Part shown: positions 4,867 to 12,292 of the stretch, in pieces | Layout: every line of letters starts with the position of its first letter | Position numbering within the stretch: position 1 is the stretch's first letter | Assembly (NCBI GenBank): GCA_900759435.1 | Contig: CAAEVD010000238.1 | Coordinates: 1 to 12,292 of the forward strand | Source: an uncultured Collinsella sp. | Lineage (GTDB): Bacteria; Actinomycetota; Coriobacteriia; Coriobacteriales; Coriobacteriaceae | Length of the DNA stretch: 12,292 nt | Direction of reading: 5' to 3' | Notes under the pieces: generated by a model | Told to the model about the DNA's origin: nothing | The model's input: the letters and a program-made list of their open reading frames with translations, nothing else | Databases searched by the model: none | Position numbers and translations under genes: made by a program

Positions 4867-6877
4867 CATGACGCTGTTTATCGCATCGCTTGCCGTCTCG
4901 TGCATCGGTGCGCTCGCCTCGGTTCTGCTGATCAAGGCCGATAACGCTGCCAAAACCGCCGGCTGCCTTATCGGCGCCGCCGCCGCGGTGCTTTCGTTTG
5001 TGGCCGGTATCCAGGCCGTGCTGGGCGATGTCACGTCGGTTGACACCATCGTGTTCTTCCCGTTTGCCCATTTCCAGCTGCTGCTCAATCAGCTGTCCGG
5101 TCTGTTCGTGGCGCTCATCTCGGTGCTCGCGTTTGCCGGTTCGATCTACGGTCTCAACTACTTTGATGAGTACCCGGGCAAAAAGGGCCGCGCCGGCTTC
5201 TTCTTTAACACCTTCGTGGCGTCCATGATGCTCGTCATCACCGCCGACAACGTGTTTTGGTTCCTGGTCGCCTTTGAGCTCATGTCGCTGACCTCGTACT
5301 TCCTGGTCGTGATCGAGGAGAACGAGAACTCCATCCACGGTGGTTGGCTCTACTTTGTGATCGCGCACGTGGGCTTTGTGCTCATCATGGCGAGCTTCCT
5401 CACCATGACCAACTTCGCCGGTGGCTCGTTTGCCTTTGCGGATTTCCGCGCTACGCAGTTTAGTCCCGCGGTCGCATCCGTGTGCTTCGTGCTCGCCTTC
5501 TTTGGCTTTGGCGCCAAGGCCGGTATCATCCCGCTGCACGGCTGGCTGCCCAAGGCACATCCCGAGGCGCCGTCCAACGTGTCGGCCCTCATGTCCGGCG
5601 GCATGATCAAGATCGGTATCTTCGGCATCCTCAAGGTTGGTCTCGACCTGCTCTCCGCCTCGGGCGTTCAGGTCTGGTGGGGCCTTATGGTCATGGTCTT
5701 CGGTGCGATCTCGTCGGTCCTCGGCGTGGCCTTCGCCCTGCAGGAGCATGACATCAAGCGCCTGCTGGCCTATCACTCCGTCGAGAACATCGGCATCATT
5801 CTGCTCGGCGTCGGCGCCTCCATGGCCGCCATGGCGCTCAACTCGGTCGGCATCGCCGTCCTGGCTCTGATGGCCGCCCTCTACCACCCGTTTAACCACG
5901 CGATGTTTAAGGGCGAGCTGTTCTTGGGCGCCGGTGCGCTGCTGTACTCCACGGGTACGCGCAATATGGAGAAGATGGGCGGTCTGTTCCGTCGTATGCC
6001 GGCAACGGCCATCTGCTTCCTCGTTGGCGCGCTTGCCATCTCGGCCATCCCGCCCTTCAACGGCTTCGTGTCCGAGTGGTTTACCTACCAGTCGCTGTTT
6101 AACGCCGCCATGCAGGGCGACAAGGCCGTCATGATCGTGGCCGTGTTCGCTGCCGTCGCGCTTGCCATTACCGGCGCGCTGGCCGTCACGTGCTTCGTCA
6201 AGGCCTATGGCGTCTCCTTTGCCTCCGCGCCCCGCTCCGAGGCAGCGGCCAATGCCAAGGAGGTTCCCGCCCCTATGGTGTTTGCGCAGGGCCTGCTCGC
6301 GGCCATCTGCGTCGTGCTGGGCATCGGCGCTCCCGTGATCGCGCCCGTGCTGGTCGATGTCGCCGCGTCCGTGCTGCATCCGTACGGTGGCGTGTTTGCC
6401 GCCGAAGGCATGGAGCTCATGAACCAATACTCCGGCGCTGCCACCTCCACGCCCGCGATCGCCATTGCGCTCGTGGTGCTCGTCGGCCTTGCCTGCGGTT
6501 ATCGCAAGCTCAAGACCGTCGGCAAGGTGCAGAAGTCCCAGCCGTGGGCGTGCGGCTATGCTCCCAACGAGCATATGCCTGTCGTGGCCACGACCTTTGC
6601 CTCCGAGGTGTCCTGGTTTATGCAGCCTCTCTACACGCTGCGCGACCGCTGCACGGCCGTCTGCTGGTCCATCGCGCACTTCTTCCAGAAGCTCACCGGT
6701 GTGGCCGAGGCTGTGGAGCCCGTACCCGACAAGGTTCTCGTCGATGCCCCGCATAAGGGTGTCGAGAAGCTCGCCGACCTCGCGACTAAGCTCGAGGGCG
6801 GCAACTACAGCATCTATATCTGCTACATCGTCGCGGCACTCGTGGTGTTCCTCGTGCTCGCCGTGCAAATGGGTTAA
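4859..6877 (+). CDS. hyfB: Hydrogenase-4 component B, antiporter-like membrane subunit
   Basis: A very hydrophobic protein of 672 residues, the same length as E. coli HyfB and longer than HycC (about 608). It belongs to the proton-translocating antiporter family shared with complex I NuoL/M/N and Mrp antiporters. Hallmarks are the membrane Glu140 in FELMSLTSYF, Lys220 in FGAKAG followed by the HGWLPKAHPEAPSNVSALMSGG stretch (split here as HGWLPKAHPEAP and SNVSALMSGG), and KRLLAYHSVENIG in the second half. I estimate 14 or more membrane helices, with a last one at the extreme C terminus (about 650-670) after a polar segment. Its ATG lies inside the end of hyfA, with GAAGGGA (4843-4849) as ribosome binding site. 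It probably couples hydrogenase turnover to ion movement; H+ versus Na+ cannot be decided from the sequence. Confidence 0.92.
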   Translation: MDSMTLFIASLAVSCIGALASVLLIKADNAAKTAGCLIGAAAAVLSFVAGIQAVLGDVTSVDTIVFFPFAHFQLLLNQLSGLFVALISVLAFAGSIYGLNYFDEYPGKKGRAGFFFNTFVASMMLVITADNVFWFLVAFELMSLTSYFLVVIEENENSIHGGWLYFVIAHVGFVLIMASFLTMTNFAGGSFAFADFRATQFSPAVASVCFVLAFFGFGAKAGIIPLHGWLPKAHPEAPSNVSALMSGGMIKIGIFGILKVGLDLLSASGVQVWWGLMVMVFGAISSVLGVAFALQEHDIKRLLAYHSVENIGIILLGVGASMAAMALNSVGIAVLALMAALYHPFNHAMFKGELFLGAGALLYSTGTRNMEKMGGLFRRMPATAICFLVGALAISAIPPFNGFVSEWFTYQSLFNAAMQGDKAVMIVAVFAAVALAITGALAVTCFVKAYGVSFASAPRSEAAANAKEVPAPMVFAQGLLAAICVVLGIGAPVIAPVLVDVAASVLHPYGGVFAAEGMELMNQYSGAATSTPAIAIALVVLVGLACGYRKLKTVGKVQKSQPWACGYAPNEHMPVVATTFASEVSWFMQPLYTLRDRCTAVCWSIAHFFQKLTGVAEAVEPVPDKVLVDAPHKGVEKLADLATKLEGGNYSIYICYIVAALVVFLVLAVQMG

Positions 6878-6889
6878 GGAGGGGAGAGC

Positions 6890-7816
6890 ATGAACAACAT
6901 CGTACTTGCCGTTCTGCAGGGCGTGGTCGTTATGGCCGTCGCGCCGTTCTTCTCCGGTCTCGGTCGCGTTATCCGCGCCAAGATGCACAACCGTCGCGGC
7001 CCCAGCATCATGCAGGACTACCGCGACCTGGCCAAGCTCTTTGCGCGCCCCGAGTCCCAGAGCGAGGATGCGAGCTTTGCGCTGCGCATCATGCCGCCGC
7101 TGTTTTTCGCCGTCGCCTTTATGCTCGCGATGGGCCTGCCGCTCTTTACGGCACAAAGCCCCATCCCGGTCTTTGGTGACGCCATCACCATCATGTACAG
7201 CCTGGCGCTCGCCCGCTTCTTCTTCGCCCTCTGCGGTGTGGATTCGTCCAACGCCTACGCCGGTATCGGCGGCGTCCGCGAGCTGCTCATGAGCGTGCTC
7301 ATCGAGCCGTCCATGCTGCTGGCGCTGTTCGCCGCCGCCCTGGTGTGCGGCTCCACCGACATCGCCACTATGGGTCAGCACATCATGACGGGCGCCGTCG
7401 ACGCGCCGGTCGCCGTGATCCTCGCCGGCATCGCCTTTGCGATCGCCTGCTACATGGAACTCGGCAAGCTGCCGTTTGACCAGGCCGAGGCCGAGCAGGA
7501 GCTTCAGGAAGGTCCGCTCGCCGAGCTTTCCGGCCCGTCGCTCGCCATGGCCAAGCTCGCCATGTCCATGAAGCAGGTCCTGGTCCTCGCTTGGTTCTGC
7601 GCGATCTTTGTCCCCTGGGGCGAGCCCGCGACCGTGGGCGCCGCCGCCGTTCTGGGCGCGGTCATCTTCCTGGTGAAGTGCCTGATCGACTTTGTCGTGT
7701 GCGGCGTGATCGAGAACTCTTGCTCGCGCTCGCGTTTTAAGGTGCTCGGCAATCAGACCTGGGCCGTCGTGGGCATCGCCGTTCTGGCGTTTGTCTTCGT
7801 GGTCGTCGGCGTGTAG
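6890..7816 (+). CDS. hyfC: Hydrogenase-4 component C, NuoH-like membrane anchor
   Basis: A 308-residue membrane protein of the complex I subunit 1 (NuoH/HycD/HyfC) family with about eight hydrophobic segments. Diagnostic pieces are RAKMHNRRGP (29-38) followed by the QDYRDLAKL loop, and the acidic loop beginning ELGKLPFDQAEAEQEL at residue 190, which contacts the hydrogenase-like arm in this family. It tethers the soluble [NiFe]-FeS module to the membrane and would relay conformational or charge changes to the antiporter-like subunits. AAGGAGGGGAG (6876-6886) overlaps the hyfB stop codon and serves as its ribosome binding site; the gap to hyfB is 12 nt. HycD would be the alternative name; the HyfD, HyfE and HyfF genes that follow, absent from the hyc operon, favour HyfC. 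Confidence 0.92.
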   Translation: MNNIVLAVLQGVVVMAVAPFFSGLGRVIRAKMHNRRGPSIMQDYRDLAKLFARPESQSEDASFALRIMPPLFFAVAFMLAMGLPLFTAQSPIPVFGDAITIMYSLALARFFFALCGVDSSNAYAGIGGVRELLMSVLIEPSMLLALFAAALVCGSTDIATMGQHIMTGAVDAPVAVILAGIAFAIACYMELGKLPFDQAEAEQELQEGPLAELSGPSLAMAKLAMSMKQVLVLAWFCAIFVPWGEPATVGAAAVLGAVIFLVKCLIDFVVCGVIENSCSRSRFKVLGNQTWAVVGIAVLAFVFVVVGV

Positions 7817-7831
7817 GAGAAGGGAGAAACA

Positions 7832-9289
7832 ATGTCATTTGCAGTCAGTCTGTCCCTTCTCGGCTTGGTCGCTATCGCGGCCCCGATGGTGGCCTCGGTG
7901 CTCGTCGCCCTGTTCCCCCGTCCGTACGCCAAGTGGTTCAGCGTTTTGGGTGCCGCCGTCTCGACGGTCTGCACCATCGCCCTCGCCGCGAATTTCGCTG
8001 GCGCCGGCATGCCCGACACGCAGGTCCCCCTGATCTCGTTTGGGCAGACCCTCGTCATGGGATTCACCTTCGATCGTATGAGCACGCTGCTCGCGCCCGC
8101 CTTTGTGGGTATCGGCCTGCTTGTCGTGATCTATTCGATTCCCTATATGAGCGAGAATAACCGTGAGCATCCCGACGCGCCGCGTCGTCGCTTCTACGCG
8201 TACCTCGCGACCTTCATCGGCGCCATGGCCGGCCTCGTGTACAGCTCGACCCTTTTGGGCCAGCTCGTGTTCTTTGAGATCACGGGTGCGTGCTCTTGGG
8301 GCCTCATTAGCTACTACATGTCGCCTACGGCCAAGAAGGCCGGCATGAAGGCTCTGATCATCACGCATATCGGTGCACTCGGCCTGTATCTGGGTGCCGC
8401 CATCGTGTTTGCCCACACCGGCACCTTCGCCATCACCGCGATTGCCGGCCTCGACGCCAAGCTCAAGGCTATCGTCCTTTTGCTCGTGTTGTTTGCGGCC
8501 TGGGCCAAGTCCGCACAGGTCCCCATGTACATGTGGCTGCCTTCGGCCATGGAGGCGCCGACGCCTGTTTCGGCCTACCTGCATGGCGCCTCGATGGTCA
8601 AGGTCGGCGTGTGCGTGTTCGCTCGTGCGCTCGTCTCTGCCGGGGAGATTCCCGAGATTGTGGGCTGGGTTGCCATTATCGACGCCATGGTCACCATGCT
8701 CTTTGGTTTCCTTATGTACCTGCCGCAAAAGGACATGAAGCGTCTGCTGGCCTTCTCCACGATCGCCCAGCTCTCCTACGTGTTCTTTGGTCTGGGCCTT
8801 TCGGTCTTTGGTAGCCAGCTCGCCTTCGATGGCGCCGTGTGCCACATCTTTAACCATGCCTTCGCCAAGACGCTGTTCTTCCTGATCGCCGGTTCGTTCT
8901 CCTTTACGCTCGGCACGCGTATGCTGCCCAAGCTTCGCGGCATCGTAAAGAAGTACCCGATCTCGGGCGTGGGCTTTGGTGTCGCGGCACTCGCCATTGC
9001 CGGCGTGCCGCCCATGAACACGTTCTTCTCGAAGTTCCAGATCATCGCCGGCGGCTTCTCTGTGGGTGCCGGCAATGTCGCGATCCTGGTGCTCGTGTGC
9101 ATCATGGTTGCCGAGACCGTCGCCACCTTTGCATGGTTCCTCAAGTGGATGGGCTATTGCCTGCCCGGCGAGCCGAGCGAAGAGGTCGCTGCGGGAGCCC
9201 CGCTTCCCCGCGCGATGGCGTTCGTGTTCATCGTGCTCATCATCATGGTCATCGTCAGCGGCCCGCTTTCGGCCAGCTGGATCGGTTAG
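7832..9289 (+). CDS. hyfD: Hydrogenase-4 component D, antiporter-like membrane subunit
   Basis: A 485-residue integral membrane protein (E. coli HyfD is about 479), again of the NuoL/M/N antiporter-like family. Visible hallmarks are Glu149 in FFEITGACSWGL, Lys226 in WAKSAQVPMYMWLP, the loop EAPTPVSAYLHGASMVKVG, and DMKRLLAFSTIAQLSY in the second half. About 14 hydrophobic stretches can be counted roughly. It has no counterpart in the smaller E. coli hyc operon, so its presence marks this as a hydrogenase-4 type complex. AGGAGAAGGGA (7815-7825) precedes the ATG and overlaps the hyfC stop. It is expected to be one of three ion-channel modules next to HyfB and HyfF; actual ion transport is inferred from family residues. 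Confidence 0.92.
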   Translation: MSFAVSLSLLGLVAIAAPMVASVLVALFPRPYAKWFSVLGAAVSTVCTIALAANFAGAGMPDTQVPLISFGQTLVMGFTFDRMSTLLAPAFVGIGLLVVIYSIPYMSENNREHPDAPRRRFYAYLATFIGAMAGLVYSSTLLGQLVFFEITGACSWGLISYYMSPTAKKAGMKALIITHIGALGLYLGAAIVFAHTGTFAITAIAGLDAKLKAIVLLLVLFAAWAKSAQVPMYMWLPSAMEAPTPVSAYLHGASMVKVGVCVFARALVSAGEIPEIVGWVAIIDAMVTMLFGFLMYLPQKDMKRLLAFSTIAQLSYVFFGLGLSVFGSQLAFDGAVCHIFNHAFAKTLFFLIAGSFSFTLGTRMLPKLRGIVKKYPISGVGFGVAALAIAGVPPMNTFFSKFQIIAGGFSVGAGNVAILVLVCIMVAETVATFAWFLKWMGYCLPGEPSEEVAAGAPLPRAMAFVFIVLIIMVIVSGPLSASWIG

Positions 9290-9302
9290 GAGGTAGAACG
9301 AC

Positions 9303-9956
9303 ATGGGTTATTCGATCGTCAACATCCTTGGCGGCCTTCTGATCGTCACGTCCACCATGGTGGTCGTCTCCAAGAACATCAAGCACGCCATCCGCTGGTA
9401 TGCGGTGCAGTCGCTGGTGCTCGTGGGACTGCTCGCTACGCTCGGTGCCACTACCGGTGCGCAGGAGCTGCTTATGTGGGCCGGATCCGCCTTTATCACC
9501 AAGGTCGTCCTGGTTCCTTATATCCTCAACCGCGCATATAAGAAGATGGGCGAGCCGAGCGATGCATCGCTCAAGGCCGGCCTTAAGCCCGCGTGGGCCA
9601 TTTGCATCATCGCCGTCGAGGTCGCGATCTGCTTTGCCGTCGTGACGCAGATCAGCCTGCCCACGGCCGAGGTCGCAACGCCTGCGCTCGCCATTAGCTT
9701 CGCTCACTTCTTTGTGGGCCTTACCTGCATCATCTCGCAGCGCAACATCATGAAGCAGATCTTTGGATACTGCCTTATGGAAAACGGCAGCCACGTGACG
9801 CTCGCGCTTTTGGCCCCCACCGCTCCCGAGATCATCGAGATCGGTATCGCCACCGACGCCATCTTTGCCGTCATCATCATGTCCATCGTCGTGCGTCGCA
9901 TTTGGGACGACTCCCACTCGCTCGATGCGCGCGACCTGTCCGAGCTGAGGGGGTAG
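9303..9956 (+). CDS. hyfE: Hydrogenase-4 component E, small membrane subunit with NuoK-like part
   Basis: A 217-residue membrane protein, matching E. coli HyfE (216). About six hydrophobic segments are seen. The C-terminal half is NuoK-like: a helix ending in ISQRN, then the MEN motif around residue 160 and EIGIATDAIFAVIIM, with a buried Glu in the position typical of complex I subunit 4L. HyfE is found only in the large, hydrogenase-4 type complexes and is thought to sit between the NuoH-like anchor and the antiporter-like subunits. TAGGAGGT (9287-9294) covers the hyfD stop codon and gives a strong ribosome binding site. The last residues (about 195-217) are polar and probably cytoplasmic. 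The family assignment is firm; the individual role of HyfE is still poorly defined. Confidence 0.9.
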   Translation: MGYSIVNILGGLLIVTSTMVVVSKNIKHAIRWYAVQSLVLVGLLATLGATTGAQELLMWAGSAFITKVVLVPYILNRAYKKMGEPSDASLKAGLKPAWAICIIAVEVAICFAVVTQISLPTAEVATPALAISFAHFFVGLTCIISQRNIMKQIFGYCLMENGSHVTLALLAPTAPEIIEIGIATDAIFAVIIMSIVVRRIWDDSHSLDARDLSELRG

Positions 9957-9959
9957 TCC

Positions 9960-11519
9960 ATGGAAACGTTGATTCTCGCCCTGCTCGCGACTCCTTTGGT
10001 GTTCTCGCTGGTCATGGCGTTTTTGCCCAAGAACACGTCCTATAACGTGTTTGCCGGTCTCAACCTGGTCTCCGTCGCAGCCGTCCTGGTGCTGTCGATT
10101 ATGACGGCCGGTGACGTCCTTATGAGCGGCGAAACCGCGAGCGCTCTTGGCCTGTGGTTCCACCTCGATTCGCTGGGCGCCATCTTTGTGCTGCTCATCG
10201 GCTTTATCGGTTTTCTTACCGGGCTGTTCTCGCTGCCCTATGTAAAGGCCGATATCGAGGAGGGCTCCATGCCCGCCGAGCGCGCCAAGCAGTATTTTGC
10301 GCTGTTTAGCCTGTTCGTGTTCACCATGCTGCTCGCGTGCCTGTCCAACAACATGATCCTCACGTGGGCTGCCGTGGAGGCAACCACGCTTTCCACCGTG
10401 TTCCTCGTGGGTATATACAAGAACAAGACGGCCCTCGAGGCTTCTTGGAAGTATGCGATGGTCTGCACCGCCGGCGTGGCCTTTGGCCTGTTCGGTACGC
10501 TGCTGATCTACGCCAACGCCGCCGACGTGATTCCCAACGCCCACGAGGCCGCATTCCTGTCGTGCGTGCTGCCGTATGCCGACCAGTTCGACCCGACGCT
10601 CATGCGCCTCGCCTTTGCGTTTATCGTGATCGGCTTTGGCACCAAGGCCGGCCTGTTCCCCATGCACACTTGGCTGCCCGATGCCCACTCCCAGGCTCCG
10701 AGCCCTGTCTCGGCCCTGCTCTCGGGTGTGCTGCTTAAGTGCGCCATGCTCGTGATCATGCGCTTCTACGGCTTTACTATCCAGGCCGTGGGCGCCGAGT
10801 ATCCGCAACTTTTGCTGCTGATCGTCGGCACGCTGTCCATTTTGGTGGCGGCACTTTCTATGTTCCGCCAGGACGATCTCAAGCGCCGCTTTGCGTACTC
10901 GTCTGTGGAGAACGTGGGCGTTATCGCCCTGTGCCTGGGTATCGGTGGCCCGCTGGGTATCGCCGCGGCCCTGCTGCACTGCGTGTTCCACGGCTTTACC
11001 AAGACGCTTGCCTTCTGCGTGTCCGGCAACATCCAGCACGCCTTTGGCACGCGTAGCCTGGCCAAGATCCAGGGCGTCGTCGAGGTTGCCCCCGCAACCG
11101 CCGCGCTCGCCATCCTGGCGCTGCTCGGTCTCGGTGCCTTCCCGCCCTTTGGCATGTTTATCTCCGAGTTCCTGACTTTTGTCGCCGGTGTTACCGCCGG
11201 TCCCATGTGGCTGGTCGTCGTGGTCGCCCTCGGTCTTACCGTGGCCATCTCCGCGCTCACCCGCATCGCACTCAAGTCTGTGTTCGGCCATGCGCCCCAG
11301 GGCATGGGCAAGCATGAGGCCCCGGCGCTCATGCTTATCCCCGAAATCATCCTGGCTGTCATGATCTTGTGGTTTGGCATCGCCACCCCGCTGCCCCTCG
11401 TGCACGGTGTGGAGACCGCGACCGGCATCGTGCTCGAGCAAAGCACTGAGGAACTTCACGCGACGCCGATGTACCGCGCTGTGTTCGGTACCGAGACCGC
11501 TCAGAGCGAGGTGGAGTAA
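9960..11519 (+). CDS. hyfF: Hydrogenase-4 component F, antiporter-like membrane subunit
   Basis: A 519-residue membrane protein (E. coli HyfF about 526), the third antiporter-like subunit of the cluster. Hallmarks are Glu140 in WAAVEATTLSTVFLV, Lys229 in GFGTKAGLFPMHTWLPDAHS followed by QAPSPVSALLSGVLLK, and LKRRFAYSSVENVG. The family residues needed for ion movement are therefore present in all three such subunits of this locus. The tail from about 485 to 519 is polar and acidic. The ATG is three bases after the hyfE stop, with GAGGGGG (9947-9953) as ribosome binding site inside the end of hyfE, so translation is probably coupled. HyfD and HyfF distinguish this complex from the E. coli hyc-type formate hydrogenlyase. 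Confidence 0.92.
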   Translation: METLILALLATPLVFSLVMAFLPKNTSYNVFAGLNLVSVAAVLVLSIMTAGDVLMSGETASALGLWFHLDSLGAIFVLLIGFIGFLTGLFSLPYVKADIEEGSMPAERAKQYFALFSLFVFTMLLACLSNNMILTWAAVEATTLSTVFLVGIYKNKTALEASWKYAMVCTAGVAFGLFGTLLIYANAADVIPNAHEAAFLSCVLPYADQFDPTLMRLAFAFIVIGFGTKAGLFPMHTWLPDAHSQAPSPVSALLSGVLLKCAMLVIMRFYGFTIQAVGAEYPQLLLLIVGTLSILVAALSMFRQDDLKRRFAYSSVENVGVIALCLGIGGPLGIAAALLHCVFHGFTKTLAFCVSGNIQHAFGTRSLAKIQGVVEVAPATAALAILALLGLGAFPPFGMFISEFLTFVAGVTAGPMWLVVVVALGLTVAISALTRIALKSVFGHAPQGMGKHEAPALMLIPEIILAVMILWFGIATPLPLVHGVETATGIVLEQSTEELHATPMYRAVFGTETAQSEVE

Positions 11520-11522
11520 CGA

Positions 11523-12292
11523 ATGATTGAAACTGAGAACAAGGTGTATGCCCGTCGCTGCGAGAGCCATGTCGAGGCCCTGCGCCGCGCCGTTCCGGGC
11601 TGCATCGAGAAGGTCGAGTGGCAGTGTGAGGACCAGCTGACGATTACCGTCAAGCAGGACAAGCTGCCCGAGGCCGTCCACTACCTGTACTACGAGCGCT
11701 ACGGCTGGATTCCCGTGATCATCGGCAACGATGAGCGCAGCCTGTGCGGCCGTTACGCCGTGTATTACGTCATCTCCATGGAGGGGGAGGACCCCGGCTG
11801 GGTGACCGTGCGCACCGAGGTCGATCCCGCCAAGATGACGTTCCCGTCCGTGACGCCGTTCGTCCCCGCCTGCGTGTGGGGCGAGCGCGAGCTGCGCGAT
11901 ATGTTCGGCCTGATCCCTGAGGGTCTGCCTGATCGTCGTCGCCTGGTGCTGCCCGACGATTGGCCCAGCGGCCTGTACCCGCTGCGCAAGGACTCCATGG
12001 ACTATCGTTTCCGTCCTGCTCCTGCGAGCGACATGGAAAACTACGAGTTCTTGGCCGATACCAAGGGCAAGGAGACGACGCTCGTTCCCATGGGCCCGCT
12101 GCACATTACCTCCGACGAGCCCGGTCACTTCCGCCTGTTCGTCGAGGGCGAGACGATCGTCGACGCCGACTACCGTCTGTTCTACGTGCACCGCGGTATG
12201 GAGAAGGTCGCCGAGACGCGCCTGAACTATGACGCCGTGACGTTCCTCGCCGACCGCATCTGCGGCATCTGCGGCTGCGCCCACTCGGTGGC
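11523..12292 (+). CDS. hyfG: Hydrogenase-4 component G, [NiFe] hydrogenase large subunit (N-terminal part, cut by window end)
   Basis: The first 256 codons of the catalytic large subunit are present; the gene runs off the right edge, and about 300 more residues are expected from the family (E. coli HyfG/HycE about 555-570). Residues about 1-160 are the NuoC-like 30-kDa domain, with WGERELRDMFGLIPEGLPDRR and LYPLRKD. This is followed by the NuoD-like large-subunit domain starting near MGPLHITSDEPGH. At the very end, Arg245-x-Cys247-x2-Cys250-x3-His254 is the N-terminal nickel-binding motif (RICGICGCAH) of group 4 [NiFe] hydrogenases, so the protein should reduce protons to H2. The second Cys pair near the C terminus is out of view. 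The start ATG follows hyfF by three bases, with GAGGTGGAG (11508-11516) as ribosome binding site. Confidence 0.93.
   Translation, partial: MIETENKVYARRCESHVEALRRAVPGCIEKVEWQCEDQLTITVKQDKLPEAVHYLYYERYGWIPVIIGNDERSLCGRYAVYYVISMEGEDPGWVTVRTEVDPAKMTFPSVTPFVPACVWGERELRDMFGLIPEGLPDRRRLVLPDDWPSGLYPLRKDSMDYRFRPAPASDMENYEFLADTKGKETTLVPMGPLHITSDEPGHFRLFVEGETIVDADYRLFYVHRGMEKVAETRLNYDAVTFLADRICGICGCAHSV

Noticed and set aside
4808..7381. 857-residue open frame on the minus strand opposite hyfA-hyfC
   Set aside because: It mirrors the strongly C/G-biased third positions of the real genes. Its translation is rich in His, Arg, Gly and Asp with no membrane or domain pattern, while the + strand encodes clear homologues with good ribosome binding sites.
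9255..12284. 1009-residue open frame on the minus strand opposite hyfE-hyfG
   Set aside because: Same antisense artefact: low-complexity, charged composition and no start signal, against firmly recognised + strand genes.
1..12292. CRISPR array, tRNA, rRNA, transposase or phage genes
   Set aside because: No repeated spacer pattern, cloverleaf with CCA end, rRNA-like stretch or recombinase motif was seen in the window.

Overview
The window is a GC-rich stretch of bacterial chromosome. It carries the start of a one-locus formate hydrogenlyase (formate -> CO2 + H2) operon on the + strand, with a small toxin-antitoxin-like pair facing away from it at the left edge. A selenocysteine formate dehydrogenase, a complete run of hydrogenase-4 type membrane subunits and the codon usage (strong C/G at third positions) point to an anaerobic, H2-producing fermenter. 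An anaerobic gut actinobacterium of the Coriobacteriia (for example Collinsella) fits well. That assignment is an inference from gene style; no rRNA or other marker is present to prove it.

Layout. 1-152: no gene; it holds a near-perfect 23-bp inverted repeat (39-107). 153-924 (minus strand): a RelB/DinJ-like antitoxin gene followed, with an 8-nt overlap, by a PIN-domain (VapC-like) gene whose active site looks degenerate. 925-1353: an AT-richer divergent regulatory region with two small palindromes close to the antitoxin gene, a perfect 11-bp palindrome (1150-1175), a probable promoter (about 1189-1216) and a foldable 5' leader (about 1225-1353). 1354-4170: hydN-like four-cluster ferredoxin and fdhF, which reads through an in-frame TGA (2365-2367) as selenocysteine 140. 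4192-4234: a strong terminator-like hairpin between fdhF and the hydrogenase genes. 4249-12292: hyfA, hyfB, hyfC, hyfD, hyfE, hyfF and the first 256 codons of hyfG, in the same order as the E. coli hyf operon, with gaps of 3-15 nt or, for hyfA/hyfB, an 8-nt overlap.

How the genes work together. FdhF oxidises formate at a molybdenum (or tungsten) bis-pyranopterin site. Electrons pass through the [4Fe-4S] proteins HydN and HyfA to the [NiFe] hydrogenase module, of which HyfG is the catalytic subunit. HyfC (NuoH-like) anchors the soluble arm to the membrane. HyfB, HyfD and HyfF (three antiporter-like subunits) plus HyfE could couple H2 evolution to ion translocation. The small subunit (HyfI), HyfH and maturation genes are expected beyond the right edge and cannot be seen here.

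The points most worth a second look are the Sec codon with its SECIS-like hairpin, the apparent transcriptional break between the dehydrogenase and hydrogenase modules, the structured leader and palindromic operator ahead of hydN, the altered PIN active site, and the long inverted repeat at the left end.
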